Positions 44,519 to 52,355 of a stretch of DNA of 64,000 nt are shown piece after piece (the first letter of the stretch is position 1; each line of letters begins with the position of its first letter). The notes under the pieces were generated by a model. That model did not search any database and was not told the DNA's origin. It was given only the letters and a program-made list of their open reading frames with translations. Origin of the DNA: Streptomyces rubradiris (GTDB lineage Bacteria > Actinomycetota > Actinomycetes > Streptomycetales > Streptomycetaceae); NCBI RefSeq assembly GCF_016860525.1, contig NZ_BNEA01000015.1, positions 1 to 64,000 on the forward strand. Direction: 5' to 3'. A program made the position numbers and the translations under genes.

Positions 44519-46443
44519 TTCCGCAGCAGCCTTCCGGCGCGTTCGCGCAGCACGTTCACCGCGTCGGTGGCGGCCTTCTCGGCCTTGGCCCCGGCCTTGT
44601 CGGTGGTGCCCCCGGCCCAGGCGCCGGCGTGCACCGCGACCGGTTTCCTGCGCACGGTGGTCTCCACGGCGAGCGGCTGGAGACGGAACCGCCCGGCGTC
44701 CCAGCGGAGCAGCCCGATGCAGGCGCTGGAGGCGGCGACGGACTGCGGGGTGAGGGGGCCGGCGGCCGGGACGCGGTCGGTGTCGACCGGCAGGCGGTGC
44801 GTGGGAAGGGTGAAGGTCACCGTGTCGCCGTCCCGGTCGATGCCGTAGCCCTCCAGGAACACGGGTTCGGCGAGGCGCGCCGGGTGCCGGTCCAGGGGTG
44901 CGGCCGACGTCGTGGTGGCGGTGGGCAGGGCGACGCGTGCGGTGGCGAAGGGGTCGGCGGGCTCGCCCGGGCGGGCGTGTTCGTCCTGCCAGATCAGGTC
45001 GCCCTCGGCGGTGACGGGCATCTCGGTGAGGTCCATGGAACGGCCCTCGCCGGCCGCGGCCAGGAGCGTCATGTGCGGGCGCAGCAGCTGCCAGACGCCG
45101 GCGCCGAGGACGGTGTCGGGCTTCGGTACGGACACACTCGCCCGGACCAGCCGGGCGGCGGTGCCGTCGGCGGGTTCGAACACGGCGTGCACCTGGGCCT
45201 GGACGGCGGTGGCGTGTTCGTGGACGTCGACACCGAGGGGCAGCAGCCGGCCGGTGGCGGTGTACGCGGCGGGCGCGGCGGCGGCGCCGGGGAGCGTCAG
45301 CAGCATGCCGCGTGCCCAGAGGTCGGCCCACCGGCGCACCGGTATCCGCTCCAGGGCGGCGCCGGGGCAGGACGCGGCGAGTTCGGCGGCGAAACCGTCG
45401 AGGAGGGCCGCCAGGCGGCGCAGCCGCGGCTCCGGGAGCATCGCGGAGACGACCTGGGCGGCGCCGGAGACCACGTCGTGGTCGATGCCCTGCCAGCCGG
45501 TGCGGGCCAGGTCGCACAGCCAGGAGCGGGCGGCGGCGAGCAGGTTCTGCGCCTGTCCTCCGGCGGCGGGCGGCACGGTGGCCTCCTCGCGGGCGCGCCC
45601 GGTGACCTCGTCCGCGCGGGCGGTGAGCGCGTCGTGTGCGGCGCCGAGCAGGGCGGTGCGGGCGGCGGCGAGGGTGACGAAGTGGTCCTCGCTCGCGGCG
45701 CCGGCCGCCGCCTTCTCGGCGGCCTCGGCGGCCCGGGCGGCGAGCGGGCTCGCGGCGACCGCGTCGGCGAGCGCGATCAGGCCTTCCGCCTGGGCGGGTC
45801 GTGGGCGCAACAGGCCGCCGGTCAGGGCACGGTCGAAGGCGTCGACGGCGGTCAGCGCCTCCGTCAGCCCGTCGACGGGTTCCGTGAGCGTGTCGAGGCA
45901 TTCCTCCTCGCCCGCGCCGGCCTCCTGCGGGGGTACTTCCGTGCTCTGCGCTCGCGTGGCCGGGAACCACTGCATCTCCGGCAACGGCGCTGTGGTCGGG
46001 GGGAGTTCCAGGTAGGTCAGGTGGCGCAGGAACCTGCTGAAGACGGACGCGGCGGCCTTGCTGTCCGCCGGGGACGGGCGGGTCGCGCTCATGCCGGCGT
46101 TGATCGTCTGCGCGCTCGCCTCGCCGTCCCCGAGATCGGCCCGCAGATAGCGGGCGACGCGTTCGGCGCCGTACTGCACCACCGCTTCGCTGATCAGGGC
46201 GCCGATGTGGTTGCAGAAGCCGCCGCGGGCGCCGCCGCAGGGGCGGTTGTTGTTGGTGCTGCACGCGTAGGCGTACGTCCCGGCGGCGACCGAGGAGACG
46301 TAGACCCGCTCGATGGCCGAGCCGCTGGAGACGACGCCCTGGAGGCGTCCGTCGGCCAGTTCCACGAACGGCACCTTGGCGAGCTTGCGCGGCCGGGCGG
46401 GCGGGATCACCCGCGCCGTGCTCGACCTCTCGTAGTCGGACAA
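44515..46443 (-). CDS. SWIM zinc-finger protein (YehQ-like)
   Basis: A 642-aa protein with an N-terminal SWIM zinc finger (YAYACSTNNNRPCGG, then FCNHIGALISEAV; the CxH pair is CNH). The rest is Ala-rich and helical. It probably binds nucleic acid or protein for the MoxR/VWA machine. TTG at 46443 is used because GAAGGAG sits about 8 bases upstream. It is first gene of the four-gene set (SWIM, VWA, MoxR, DUF5682). The 262-base gap upstream to the methyltransferase gene may hold the promoter. Confidence 0.9.
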   Translation of the reverse strand: MSDYERSSTARVIPPARPRKLAKVPFVELADGRLQGVVSSGSAIERVYVSSVAAGTYAYACSTNNNRPCGGARGGFCNHIGALISEAVVQYGAERVARYLRADLGDGEASAQTINAGMSATRPSPADSKAAASVFSRFLRHLTYLELPPTTAPLPEMQWFPATRAQSTEVPPQEAGAGEEECLDTLTEPVDGLTEALTAVDAFDRALTGGLLRPRPAQAEGLIALADAVAASPLAARAAEAAEKAAAGAASEDHFVTLAAARTALLGAAHDALTARADEVTGRAREEATVPPAAGGQAQNLLAAARSWLCDLARTGWQGIDHDVVSGAAQVVSAMLPEPRLRRLAALLDGFAAELAASCPGAALERIPVRRWADLWARGMLLTLPGAAAAPAAYTATGRLLPLGVDVHEHATAVQAQVHAVFEPADGTAARLVRASVSVPKPDTVLGAGVWQLLRPHMTLLAAAGEGRSMDLTEMPVTAEGDLIWQDEHARPGEPADPFATARVALPTATTTSAAPLDRHPARLAEPVFLEGYGIDRDGDTVTFTLPTHRLPVDTDRVPAAGPLTPQSVAASSACIGLLRWDAGRFRLQPLAVETTVRRKPVAVHAGAWAGGTTDKAGAKAEKAATDAVNVLRERAGRLLRK

Positions 46444-46705
46444 CGCACCATCTCCTTCGCAGCACAAGGGGAGCCCCAACGCCGGATCGGCGGGACATGG
46501 ATCAAGTTAGCGGGACCCACTGACAACGCCCTTGTCGCGCGAACCGGCCCACGGCTCCCGGCCGGTGAATCCACCCAGGCCGGCGGCTACGTGAGTGCGC
46601 GGAGCGTTGGTGGTGGCGGTGTTGCGGGCGAGGTGCCACGGCGCGGGCGGACGACGGTGAGTCGGGCGGCACACAGGTACCCGGGCTCGACTTCGCTGTG
46701 GTCGG
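46444..46705. promoter_or_regulatory. Upstream region of the yeh-like operon
   Basis: A 262-base gap between two minus-strand genes. GGATCAAGTTAGCGGGACCC near 46500 is AT-richer than its surroundings and is a possible promoter. No palindrome is obvious. Confidence 0.35.
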
Positions 46706-47869
46706 TCACTTGCCGGCGTGGCGGGTGCAGGTGATGGCCCATCGGGGTTCGGCCGCGGGGTCGTTGACCCAGATGTACTGCGTCGCGCCGCTGTCGGTGA
46801 CGGTCAGGCCGAAGTCGTACAGATCGGGGCTGCCCAGGTCCAGCCATGTGTCCCAGGCCGCCTCGAGTTCGTCGGCCAGGTGTCGGGGGCCGCCCTGGGT
46901 GGCGATCGTCCGGCCGCCGCCGATGGCCGAGAGCACGGCCCAGGACTCCTCGGTGTCGTGCATCCATGCGTTGAGGCCGTCGGCGTCGTGGGCGAGCGTG
47001 ATCCTCAGATGAGGCAGGACGACGCGCAGCGCGAACCGCAGGTGTGCGTCGTCCTGCAGTGGAGTGAGGTCGCGGAGGAAGGTCCGCTCCCCCTCCGGCT
47101 CGCTACGGGCGCGTACCTGTGTGAAGTCGGGTTCGTGGCGCAGCGCGGCGCGGTCGGGCATGAACTGTGCCAGGCCCTGGACCCACCCTGTCGCGGACCG
47201 GCCGTCGTCGGCGACCGTGAGCGCGATGTGTCCGAGTCGGCCCCAGGGGGTGACAACGCGTCCGCCCGGCCGTGTCTGTGCGACCCAGGCCCACGGGATT
47301 TGCTCGACGGCGTAGGTGGCCACGACCCGGTCGTAGGGTGCCGCGGGGGCCCATCCCCGGTTTCCGTCGCCGACTTCCACGTGTGCGGTGAGTCCCGCTG
47401 CGGCCAGTGCCCGGCGTGCCGCCTGTGCCAGGCCGGGGCTCGCCTCGACACTGACGGTGAGGCGCGGGCCGGTTCGCCGGCTGAGCAGGGCCGTGTTCCA
47501 TCCGCTGCCTGTTCCCAGTTCCAGGACGCGGTGGCCGGGTTCGAGGAGCAGGGAGTCCAGCATGTCGACCACGACGGCCTGGCTGGACAGGCTGGAGGCC
47601 GGCAGTCCGTCCGTGACCTCGGTGACGGTCGCCGTGTCGGGGCCGGGATACACCTCGCTCGCCCAGCCGGCCGGATCGGTCCGCTGGTCCACGGGCACGT
47701 AGGCGTGCCCGTCCCACCGCCAGACGCGGTCCGGAGCGAACCGGTGCCGGGGCAGGGCGTCGACGGCCTCACGGATCCAAGGGGATCGTTCGGGCCAGTC
47801 GCCTCGCTGGTCCATGGCAGCGGCCAGCGATCGCCGCAGCCTGTCGATGCCGGGTGCGGTCGTCAGCAC
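46706..47869 (-). CDS. PIMT-like methyltransferase of a putative RiPP pair
   Basis: A 387-aa relative of protein-L-isoaspartate O-methyltransferase. The SAM loop is HRVLELGTGSGWNTALLSRR; before it is the PIMT-type LPASSLSSQAVVVDMLDSLL, after it VEVGDGNRGWAPAAPYDRVV, and a C-terminal extension of about 160 residues follows. Such extended PIMT homologues modify Asp residues in graspetide, lanthipeptide and imiditide RiPP systems. GTG 47869, 7 bases after the stop of a 37-aa peptide gene, gives an N-terminal helix (LRRSLAAAMDQRG) as in relatives; ATG 47815 is possible. Close coupling with the peptide gene supports an enzyme-substrate pair. Confidence 0.82.
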   Translation of the reverse strand: MLTTAPGIDRLRRSLAAAMDQRGDWPERSPWIREAVDALPRHRFAPDRVWRWDGHAYVPVDQRTDPAGWASEVYPGPDTATVTEVTDGLPASSLSSQAVVVDMLDSLLLEPGHRVLELGTGSGWNTALLSRRTGPRLTVSVEASPGLAQAARRALAAAGLTAHVEVGDGNRGWAPAAPYDRVVATYAVEQIPWAWVAQTRPGGRVVTPWGRLGHIALTVADDGRSATGWVQGLAQFMPDRAALRHEPDFTQVRARSEPEGERTFLRDLTPLQDDAHLRFALRVVLPHLRITLAHDADGLNAWMHDTEESWAVLSAIGGGRTIATQGGPRHLADELEAAWDTWLDLGSPDLYDFGLTVTDSGATQYIWVNDPAAEPRWAITCTRHAGK

Positions 47870-47876
47870 CGTACGG

Positions 47877-47990
47877 CTACTTCTTGTGCTTGCCGGTACT
47901 GGGCGGAGGCGGAGGGACCTGTCCGTCGCTGTTGCCGGGCGGCGGGGTGCCCGTGCCCGGGTCGGCCGGCGGCTTTTCGTGCTTGCCCAT
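47877..47990 (-). CDS. 37-aa Asp-Gly-containing candidate precursor peptide
   Basis: A short hydrophilic peptide: MGKHEKPPADPGTGTPPPGN, then SDGQVPPPPPSTGKHKK. An excellent ribosome-binding site (GAGGAGA, 7 bases before ATG 47990) and immediate coupling to the PIMT-like gene argue that it is real. It contains one Asp-Gly, the classic site of aspartimide/isoaspartate formation, between two Pro-rich arms, and Lys/His-rich ends (GKHEK, GKHKK). There is no signal peptide and no Cys, so lanthipeptide chemistry is unlikely. The role as substrate is inference. Confidence 0.7.
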   Translation of the reverse strand: MGKHEKPPADPGTGTPPPGNSDGQVPPPPPSTGKHKK

Positions 47991-48240
47991 CGCCGTCTCC
48001 TCATGATCGGCAGGAAAGATGGCCCCTCCATGGTGAGGCCTGCGACGGGCACTGTCCGCCGAACGCCGGGAATGACCAACCAACGGATGAGACCGGCACG
48101 TGGGCGCCCGCCGGGTCGAAGCGCTCTTCGTCCAAGGAGCGCGCTGGGCCCGGTCGCATCACGCCGCCGGGCCCGGCCGTTCCGTGTGGATGACCTCGCG
48201 TACGGCCGTCGCAGCGCACGGTCCGGCGGCCCGCTGCCGG
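47991..48240. other. Upstream spacer of the peptide/methyltransferase pair
   Basis: A 250-base gap between the peptide start and the CoA-transferase stop, both on the minus strand. It should hold the pair's promoter. No motif was identified with confidence. Confidence 0.35.
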
Positions 48241-49773
48241 TCAGTTGGGCCGGGGCAGCCAGACGGGGGCGCTGCTGCCGCGCGGCACGAGGACGGTGCG
48301 GAAGCGTCCCGGGGTCCTGGACATGATCACCTGGTCGGTGACGCCCTGGTAGCGGCCGCAGGGGGTGTCGGCGGTGAAGGTGTCCGGGTCGAGGTAGGCG
48401 TGCGGGGAGTCCGGGTCCGGGGCGAGAGCGGTTTCCTGGGCGTAGTCCCGGTCGAAGACGCCGAGGCTGAGGATCCAGGTGGCGATCCGCGTGAGGTTGA
48501 GGGTGACGCGGTAGCTGCCGCCCTCCTCGGCGCGCCGCATCAGCGCGGCGAGCGCGCCGGTGGTGGCCAGCCAGGACAGGACGTAGTCGTTGACGACCAT
48601 GATGTACGGCAGGCCCGGGGCGCTGGTCGGACCGGCGGTGACGCCGTCCTCGCCCTCCATCAGCATGATGCCGCTGAGCGCGCCGGCGGTCTGGTCGAAG
48701 CCCACCCGGTGGGCCCATGGGCCGGACTCGCCGGCGAGGGAGAAGCTGCAGTGGATGATGCCGGGGCGGACGGCCGCGGCCTCCTCCGCGCTCAGGCCGA
48801 TCTTCTCCAGGTAGCCGGGGCGGCGGTTGGCGTAGAACACGTCGGCGTCGCGCAGGAGGTGACGGATCCTCGCCCGGCCGTCGCTGCCGTAGGGATCGAT
48901 GGTGGACGAACGGACCCCGACGTTGGCGCTGTTGTACGTCGAGTCGTGCTCCAGCTCGTTGGGCCGCCAGATGTTCAGCACGTCGGCGCCGTGCTGGGCC
49001 AGGTCCCGGCCGACGCCTGCGCCGGCGATGATGTGGCCCATGCCGAGGGCGCGCACGCCGGACAGCGGCTGTTCGGCGCCGGCGCTCAGGGGCTCGGGCT
49101 CGCTGTCGCCGATCTTCTCGATCTTGATGAGCGGTTCCCGGGCGATGTACTCGTACGCCGGTTCCCGCAGGAACTCCTCCGTGGTGCGCAGCATCGGCAT
49201 GACCACGCCGATCTCGTCACCGGCCCGTTCCAGGTCGGCGGCGTCCCACCGGGCGATGGCGTCGGCGACGGCCTGTTTCTCGGGCCATGTGCGCAGCAGC
49301 TTGTAGACGGCGTTCTTGATCTTCGGGTAGGGGTTGAGCGGCATCACCCAGCGCCCGTCGCGGGTCTGGTAGAAGTCGAATCCGAGCGGGTTGACGGGGT
49401 CCGAGGGGGTGCCGCCGGGATAGCCGTTGAGCAGTTCCCACTTCTTGTCGTAGAAGGGGCACAGCCGGTGCGGGGCCTTGCGCAGGTCCATGGTGATGTC
49501 CTGGCCCTCGCCGCCCCGCCGGCGCCACAGCGCGGCCAGCGCGACCGACTTGGCGGTCATCCCCAGGGCGGGGACGGCGCCCAGGCGCATGATGCTCGGC
49601 ACGACCGGGTCGCTGCCGATGAACGTGATCTTTCCGCCGCTGTCCTCGGGGCGCAGACCGGCCGGGGCCAGCACCTCGCGGAGGGCCTCGTGGATGTCGA
49701 AGCCGTCGTCCTCGTGGGTGAGGGGGTGGGCGAGGGCCTTACGGATGCGTGCGGTGATGTCTTCAGTACTCAT
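48241..49773 (-). CDS. CaiB/BaiF family III CoA-transferase
   Basis: A 510-aa class III CoA-transferase that would move CoA between carboxylic acids. Family features are LSGVRALGMGHIIAGAGVGR followed by DLAQHGADVLNIWRPNELEH, ADVFYANRRPGYLEKIGLSA and FDQTAGALSGIMLMEGEDGV. It is longer than typical members (about 400 aa), with an extra N-terminal 240-residue region. ATG 49773 is preceded by GAGGCTGAAC. It lies in one orientation with a hydroxyacyl-CoA dehydrogenase and an acetoacetate decarboxylase, suggesting a carboxylic-acid degradation route. Confidence 0.88.
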   Translation of the reverse strand: MSTEDITARIRKALAHPLTHEDDGFDIHEALREVLAPAGLRPEDSGGKITFIGSDPVVPSIMRLGAVPALGMTAKSVALAALWRRRGGEGQDITMDLRKAPHRLCPFYDKKWELLNGYPGGTPSDPVNPLGFDFYQTRDGRWVMPLNPYPKIKNAVYKLLRTWPEKQAVADAIARWDAADLERAGDEIGVVMPMLRTTEEFLREPAYEYIAREPLIKIEKIGDSEPEPLSAGAEQPLSGVRALGMGHIIAGAGVGRDLAQHGADVLNIWRPNELEHDSTYNSANVGVRSSTIDPYGSDGRARIRHLLRDADVFYANRRPGYLEKIGLSAEEAAAVRPGIIHCSFSLAGESGPWAHRVGFDQTAGALSGIMLMEGEDGVTAGPTSAPGLPYIMVVNDYVLSWLATTGALAALMRRAEEGGSYRVTLNLTRIATWILSLGVFDRDYAQETALAPDPDSPHAYLDPDTFTADTPCGRYQGVTDQVIMSRTPGRFRTVLVPRGSSAPVWLPRPN

Positions 49774-49802
49774 GTTCAGCCTCTGTGCGGGTGTGGGTCG
49801 GG

Positions 49803-50756
49803 TCAGCCGTCGTAGCCCTCACCGAGGGCGCGCATGACGGCGATCTGCCGGCGGTCGCGTTCGGCGGCGAGGTCGGCGACACAGCCGCCGAAGTCCTTCA
49901 CCTGCTCGGTCAGCAGCCGCCGGGTGCGCTCGTCGAACGCGACCTGCTCCTCGGCCATGTCCGCCCAGCGGCGCTCCATCCCGGCCCCGAGGTGGCTCAT
50001 GAAGTGAGGCAGCCCGCCTTCTCCGCCGCCGAGGTGGAACGAGCGGAAGGGACCGGCGACCGCCCAGCGCTGCCCGAGGGAGGAGGTGACGATGTCGTCC
50101 AGTTCCTGCATGGTGACCACCCCCTCGCTCACCAGGTGCACGCACTCCCGGAAGATCGCCGACTGGAGCCGGTTCGCGACGAACCCCGGCACCTCTTTGC
50201 GCAGCACCTGCGGACGCTTGCCCAGGGCCTGGTAGAAGGCGCGGGCGCGTTCGGTGGTGTGCGGCGAGGTCCGCTCGCCGGGCACGACCTCCACGAGCGG
50301 CACCAGGTGCGGCGGGTTGAACGGGTGTCCTACGACCAGCCGCCCCGGGTCCTTCAGGGCGGTGGCGATCTCGGTGGCGGGGATGCCGGAGGTGGAGGTG
50401 GCGAACAGCGCGCCGGAGGGGGCGTTCTCCTCGATGACGCGCCACATCTCGTGCTTCACCTCCAGCCGCTCCGGGCCGTTCTCCTGCACCAGGTCCGCCC
50501 CGCGGACCGCGTCCGCCAGGTCCGGTACGAAGGCGAGCCGTGCGGTGAGGTCCGAGGTGTCCAGCCCCAGCCCGCCGAGCGCGGGCGCGGCCTGCGCGAT
50601 GTGCCCCCGCACGGCCTCCTCGATGCCGGGCTGGGGGTCGCTGACCGTGACGGACAGCCCGCGGGCCAGGAACAACGCCGCCCAGGAGGCGCCGATCACC
50701 CCTCCCCCGACGACGGTGACGGTACGGATTCCGGCGATGCTGTCGTGCTCTGACAT
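49803..50756 (-). CDS. 3-hydroxyacyl-CoA dehydrogenase / carnitine-dehydrogenase-like
   Basis: A 317-aa NAD-dependent dehydrogenase. The Rossmann motif is TVTVVGGGVIGASWAALFLA, followed by LSVTVSDP. The catalytic region reads VVGHPFNPPHLVPLVEVVPG with the His, then VPGFVANRLQSAIFRECVHL. It may oxidise a 3-hydroxyacyl-CoA or L-carnitine to a 3-keto product. That fits the acetoacetate decarboxylase-like neighbour, which would take a beta-keto acid. GAGAAGG precedes ATG 50756. Confidence 0.88.
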   Translation of the reverse strand: MSEHDSIAGIRTVTVVGGGVIGASWAALFLARGLSVTVSDPQPGIEEAVRGHIAQAAPALGGLGLDTSDLTARLAFVPDLADAVRGADLVQENGPERLEVKHEMWRVIEENAPSGALFATSTSGIPATEIATALKDPGRLVVGHPFNPPHLVPLVEVVPGERTSPHTTERARAFYQALGKRPQVLRKEVPGFVANRLQSAIFRECVHLVSEGVVTMQELDDIVTSSLGQRWAVAGPFRSFHLGGGEGGLPHFMSHLGAGMERRWADMAEEQVAFDERTRRLLTEQVKDFGGCVADLAAERDRRQIAVMRALGEGYDG

Positions 50757-50824
50757 GCGCGCCCTTCTCCTCTCGGTTTCTCTTGCTCCGGGCCGGTTCC
50801 TGCTGCTCCGGCCCGTGGGAGCGG

Positions 50825-51559
50825 TCAGGCGAGGTAGTCGTGGACGACCCGGGCGCGGCCCAGGGTCAGGTCGGTCAGGACGTGGGCGGCGGAGACGACC
50901 TCCAGGACCGGCAGGTCCGCGAGCGGGGCCAGCGCGTGAGCGAAGAGCTGGAGCCGCGCGGGACCGCTCCAGGCGCCCTTGACCACGATGTCGGCGATCT
51001 GTGTCCGGACGAGTTCGCAGATGCGCGGTGAACCGTCGTAGTGCGGCAGCTTCTTGAGCATGAACGTGGGCCGGGTCAGCTCCTCGCGGGCCTGCTCGGT
51101 GTTCAGCGGCCGGTGCTTGTAGCCCATCGTGGCGCGGGCCACGGGCAGTGTGCCGTGGTCGAGGGTGCCGACCAGGGTGTCCTGGTCGACGTACAGCCGG
51201 GGACGGCCCGCCTTCTTCGGAAAGGCTCCGGTCTCCCGGCCGCTGGCGATGGCGGGGAAGTTGTCCACGTGCATCGAGATGCTGTACTCGCCCGCCTCGC
51301 CCTCGTACTCGACGACGGCGAGCTGACCGGCCTCGGTGTAGTCGCCCAGTCCGGTGACGTCGGGCATGCGCATGACCTCGAAGCGGACCAGCGGCTCGGC
51401 CACCCGCAGCGGCTCCGGCACCACGCGGCGCAGGGCCTCGGGGTCCGTGCGGTAGGTGATGTTCAGGTACTCGCGGTCGGTGAACCGGTACGGGCCCGCC
51501 GGGAAGGCCGGGGCATCCAGCGGTGTCGACGGTGCACGGACGACGTCCTCGGCTCGCAT
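50825..51559 (-). CDS. Acetoacetate decarboxylase-family protein
   Basis: A 244-aa ADC-superfamily protein. The Schiff-base lysine region is SGRETGAFPKKAGRPRLYVD (adjacent Lys-Lys as in acetoacetate decarboxylase), preceded by SISMHVDNFPAI. True ADC enzymes decarboxylate beta-keto acids; many relatives are aldolase/dehydratase-like, so the exact reaction is open. It is the promoter-proximal gene of the group, divergent from the MarR gene, with two palindromic sites between them. Confidence 0.85.
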   Translation of the reverse strand: MRAEDVVRAPSTPLDAPAFPAGPYRFTDREYLNITYRTDPEALRRVVPEPLRVAEPLVRFEVMRMPDVTGLGDYTEAGQLAVVEYEGEAGEYSISMHVDNFPAIASGRETGAFPKKAGRPRLYVDQDTLVGTLDHGTLPVARATMGYKHRPLNTEQAREELTRPTFMLKKLPHYDGSPRICELVRTQIADIVVKGAWSGPARLQLFAHALAPLADLPVLEVVSAAHVLTDLTLGRARVVHDYLA

Positions 51560-51677
51560 GACTCTCGCCTGCCTCTCCTGGCCCGCTCCGAACTATCCGG
51601 AGCATAAGGGGCCAAAGTGCGGCAAACATCTCGTCCGACTGCCCCTGGAGAGGTTCGGGCGGGGCCGCACGATCGGT

Positions 51678-51741
51678 GAGTTGTAAATAGCAACTTCAGC
51701 CACTGTAACGCCGAGGCGCGAGTGTTGCAAAAGGCAACTCC
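51678..51741. promoter_or_regulatory. Two MarR-type operator palindromes
   Basis: Site 1, AGTTGTAAATAGCAACT (51679-51695), and site 2, GTTGCAAAAGGCAAC (51724-51738), share the half-site GTTG/CAAC with AT-rich centres, about 43 bases apart. They lie between the divergent acetoacetate decarboxylase-like and MarR genes, where an autoregulated MarR protein would bind. Confidence 0.72.
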
Positions 51742-51793
51742 GGTCCGCATGTGTGATCATGCGTACCGGAACCTCGGGGAAGGACGAACACAC

Positions 51794-52237
51794 GTGACCG
51801 ACGACGACACGGAGGTCCCGGGGCTCGTCCGGGAGCTGGTGACCCTCTCCCGGCGCTTCCGGGCCCACGCCGAACGGCTCCACCCCGACCTGAGCTTCGT
51901 CGAGTATTCACTGCTGTCCGAGCTGTCCGAACGCGACGGGGCCCGGGCGGGAGACCTGGTCGGGCTCTACGGGCTGAACAAGTCCACGATCAGCCGCCAG
52001 GTCACCGCCCTGGAGCGGGCCGGCCTGCTGGTACGCGAGCCCGTCCCCGGCAACCGCCGCGTCCAGCTGCTGCGCCCCAGCGACCGGGGCCGGGAACTGC
52101 TCGCCCGCGCCGCCGCCCGGATGTACCGCGAGGTCGACGCCCGCACCGCCGGCTGGTCCCCGGACGAGGTCAGGACCCTGCGCACCCTGCTGGCCCGCTA
52201 CAACGCCGCCGCGTCCGCCGTCGCGGAGGACACCTGA
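51794..52237 (+). CDS. MarR-family transcriptional regulator
   Basis: A 147-aa winged-helix regulator. The DNA-binding region is ERDGARAGDLVGLYGLNKST, ISRQVTALERAGLLVREPVP with the wing GNRRVQLLRPSDRGRELL, flanked by dimerisation helices. GTG 51794 has GGAAGGA 9-10 bases before it. Probably represses the divergent decarboxylase/dehydrogenase/CoA-transferase genes through the palindromes at 51678-51741 and releases when an aromatic or carboxylic ligand is present; the ligand is unknown. Confidence 0.9.
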   Translation: MTDDDTEVPGLVRELVTLSRRFRAHAERLHPDLSFVEYSLLSELSERDGARAGDLVGLYGLNKSTISRQVTALERAGLLVREPVPGNRRVQLLRPSDRGRELLARAAARMYREVDARTAGWSPDEVRTLRTLLARYNAAASAVAEDT

Positions 52238-52355
52238 CGGGGGCACCTGGCGGCGTTGCCGCCTCGGCCTCCAGGGCACCGGTCGGCCTCTGAGGCACCG
52301 GACGCGGAAGTCATCCGGCCGGGGAACCACGGCGCAACGAATCCGCCCGGGCCGG

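Noticed and set aside
44629..46734. 701-codon open frame on the plus strand
   Set aside because: Gly/Arg-rich antisense of the SWIM gene, with no domain or start signal.
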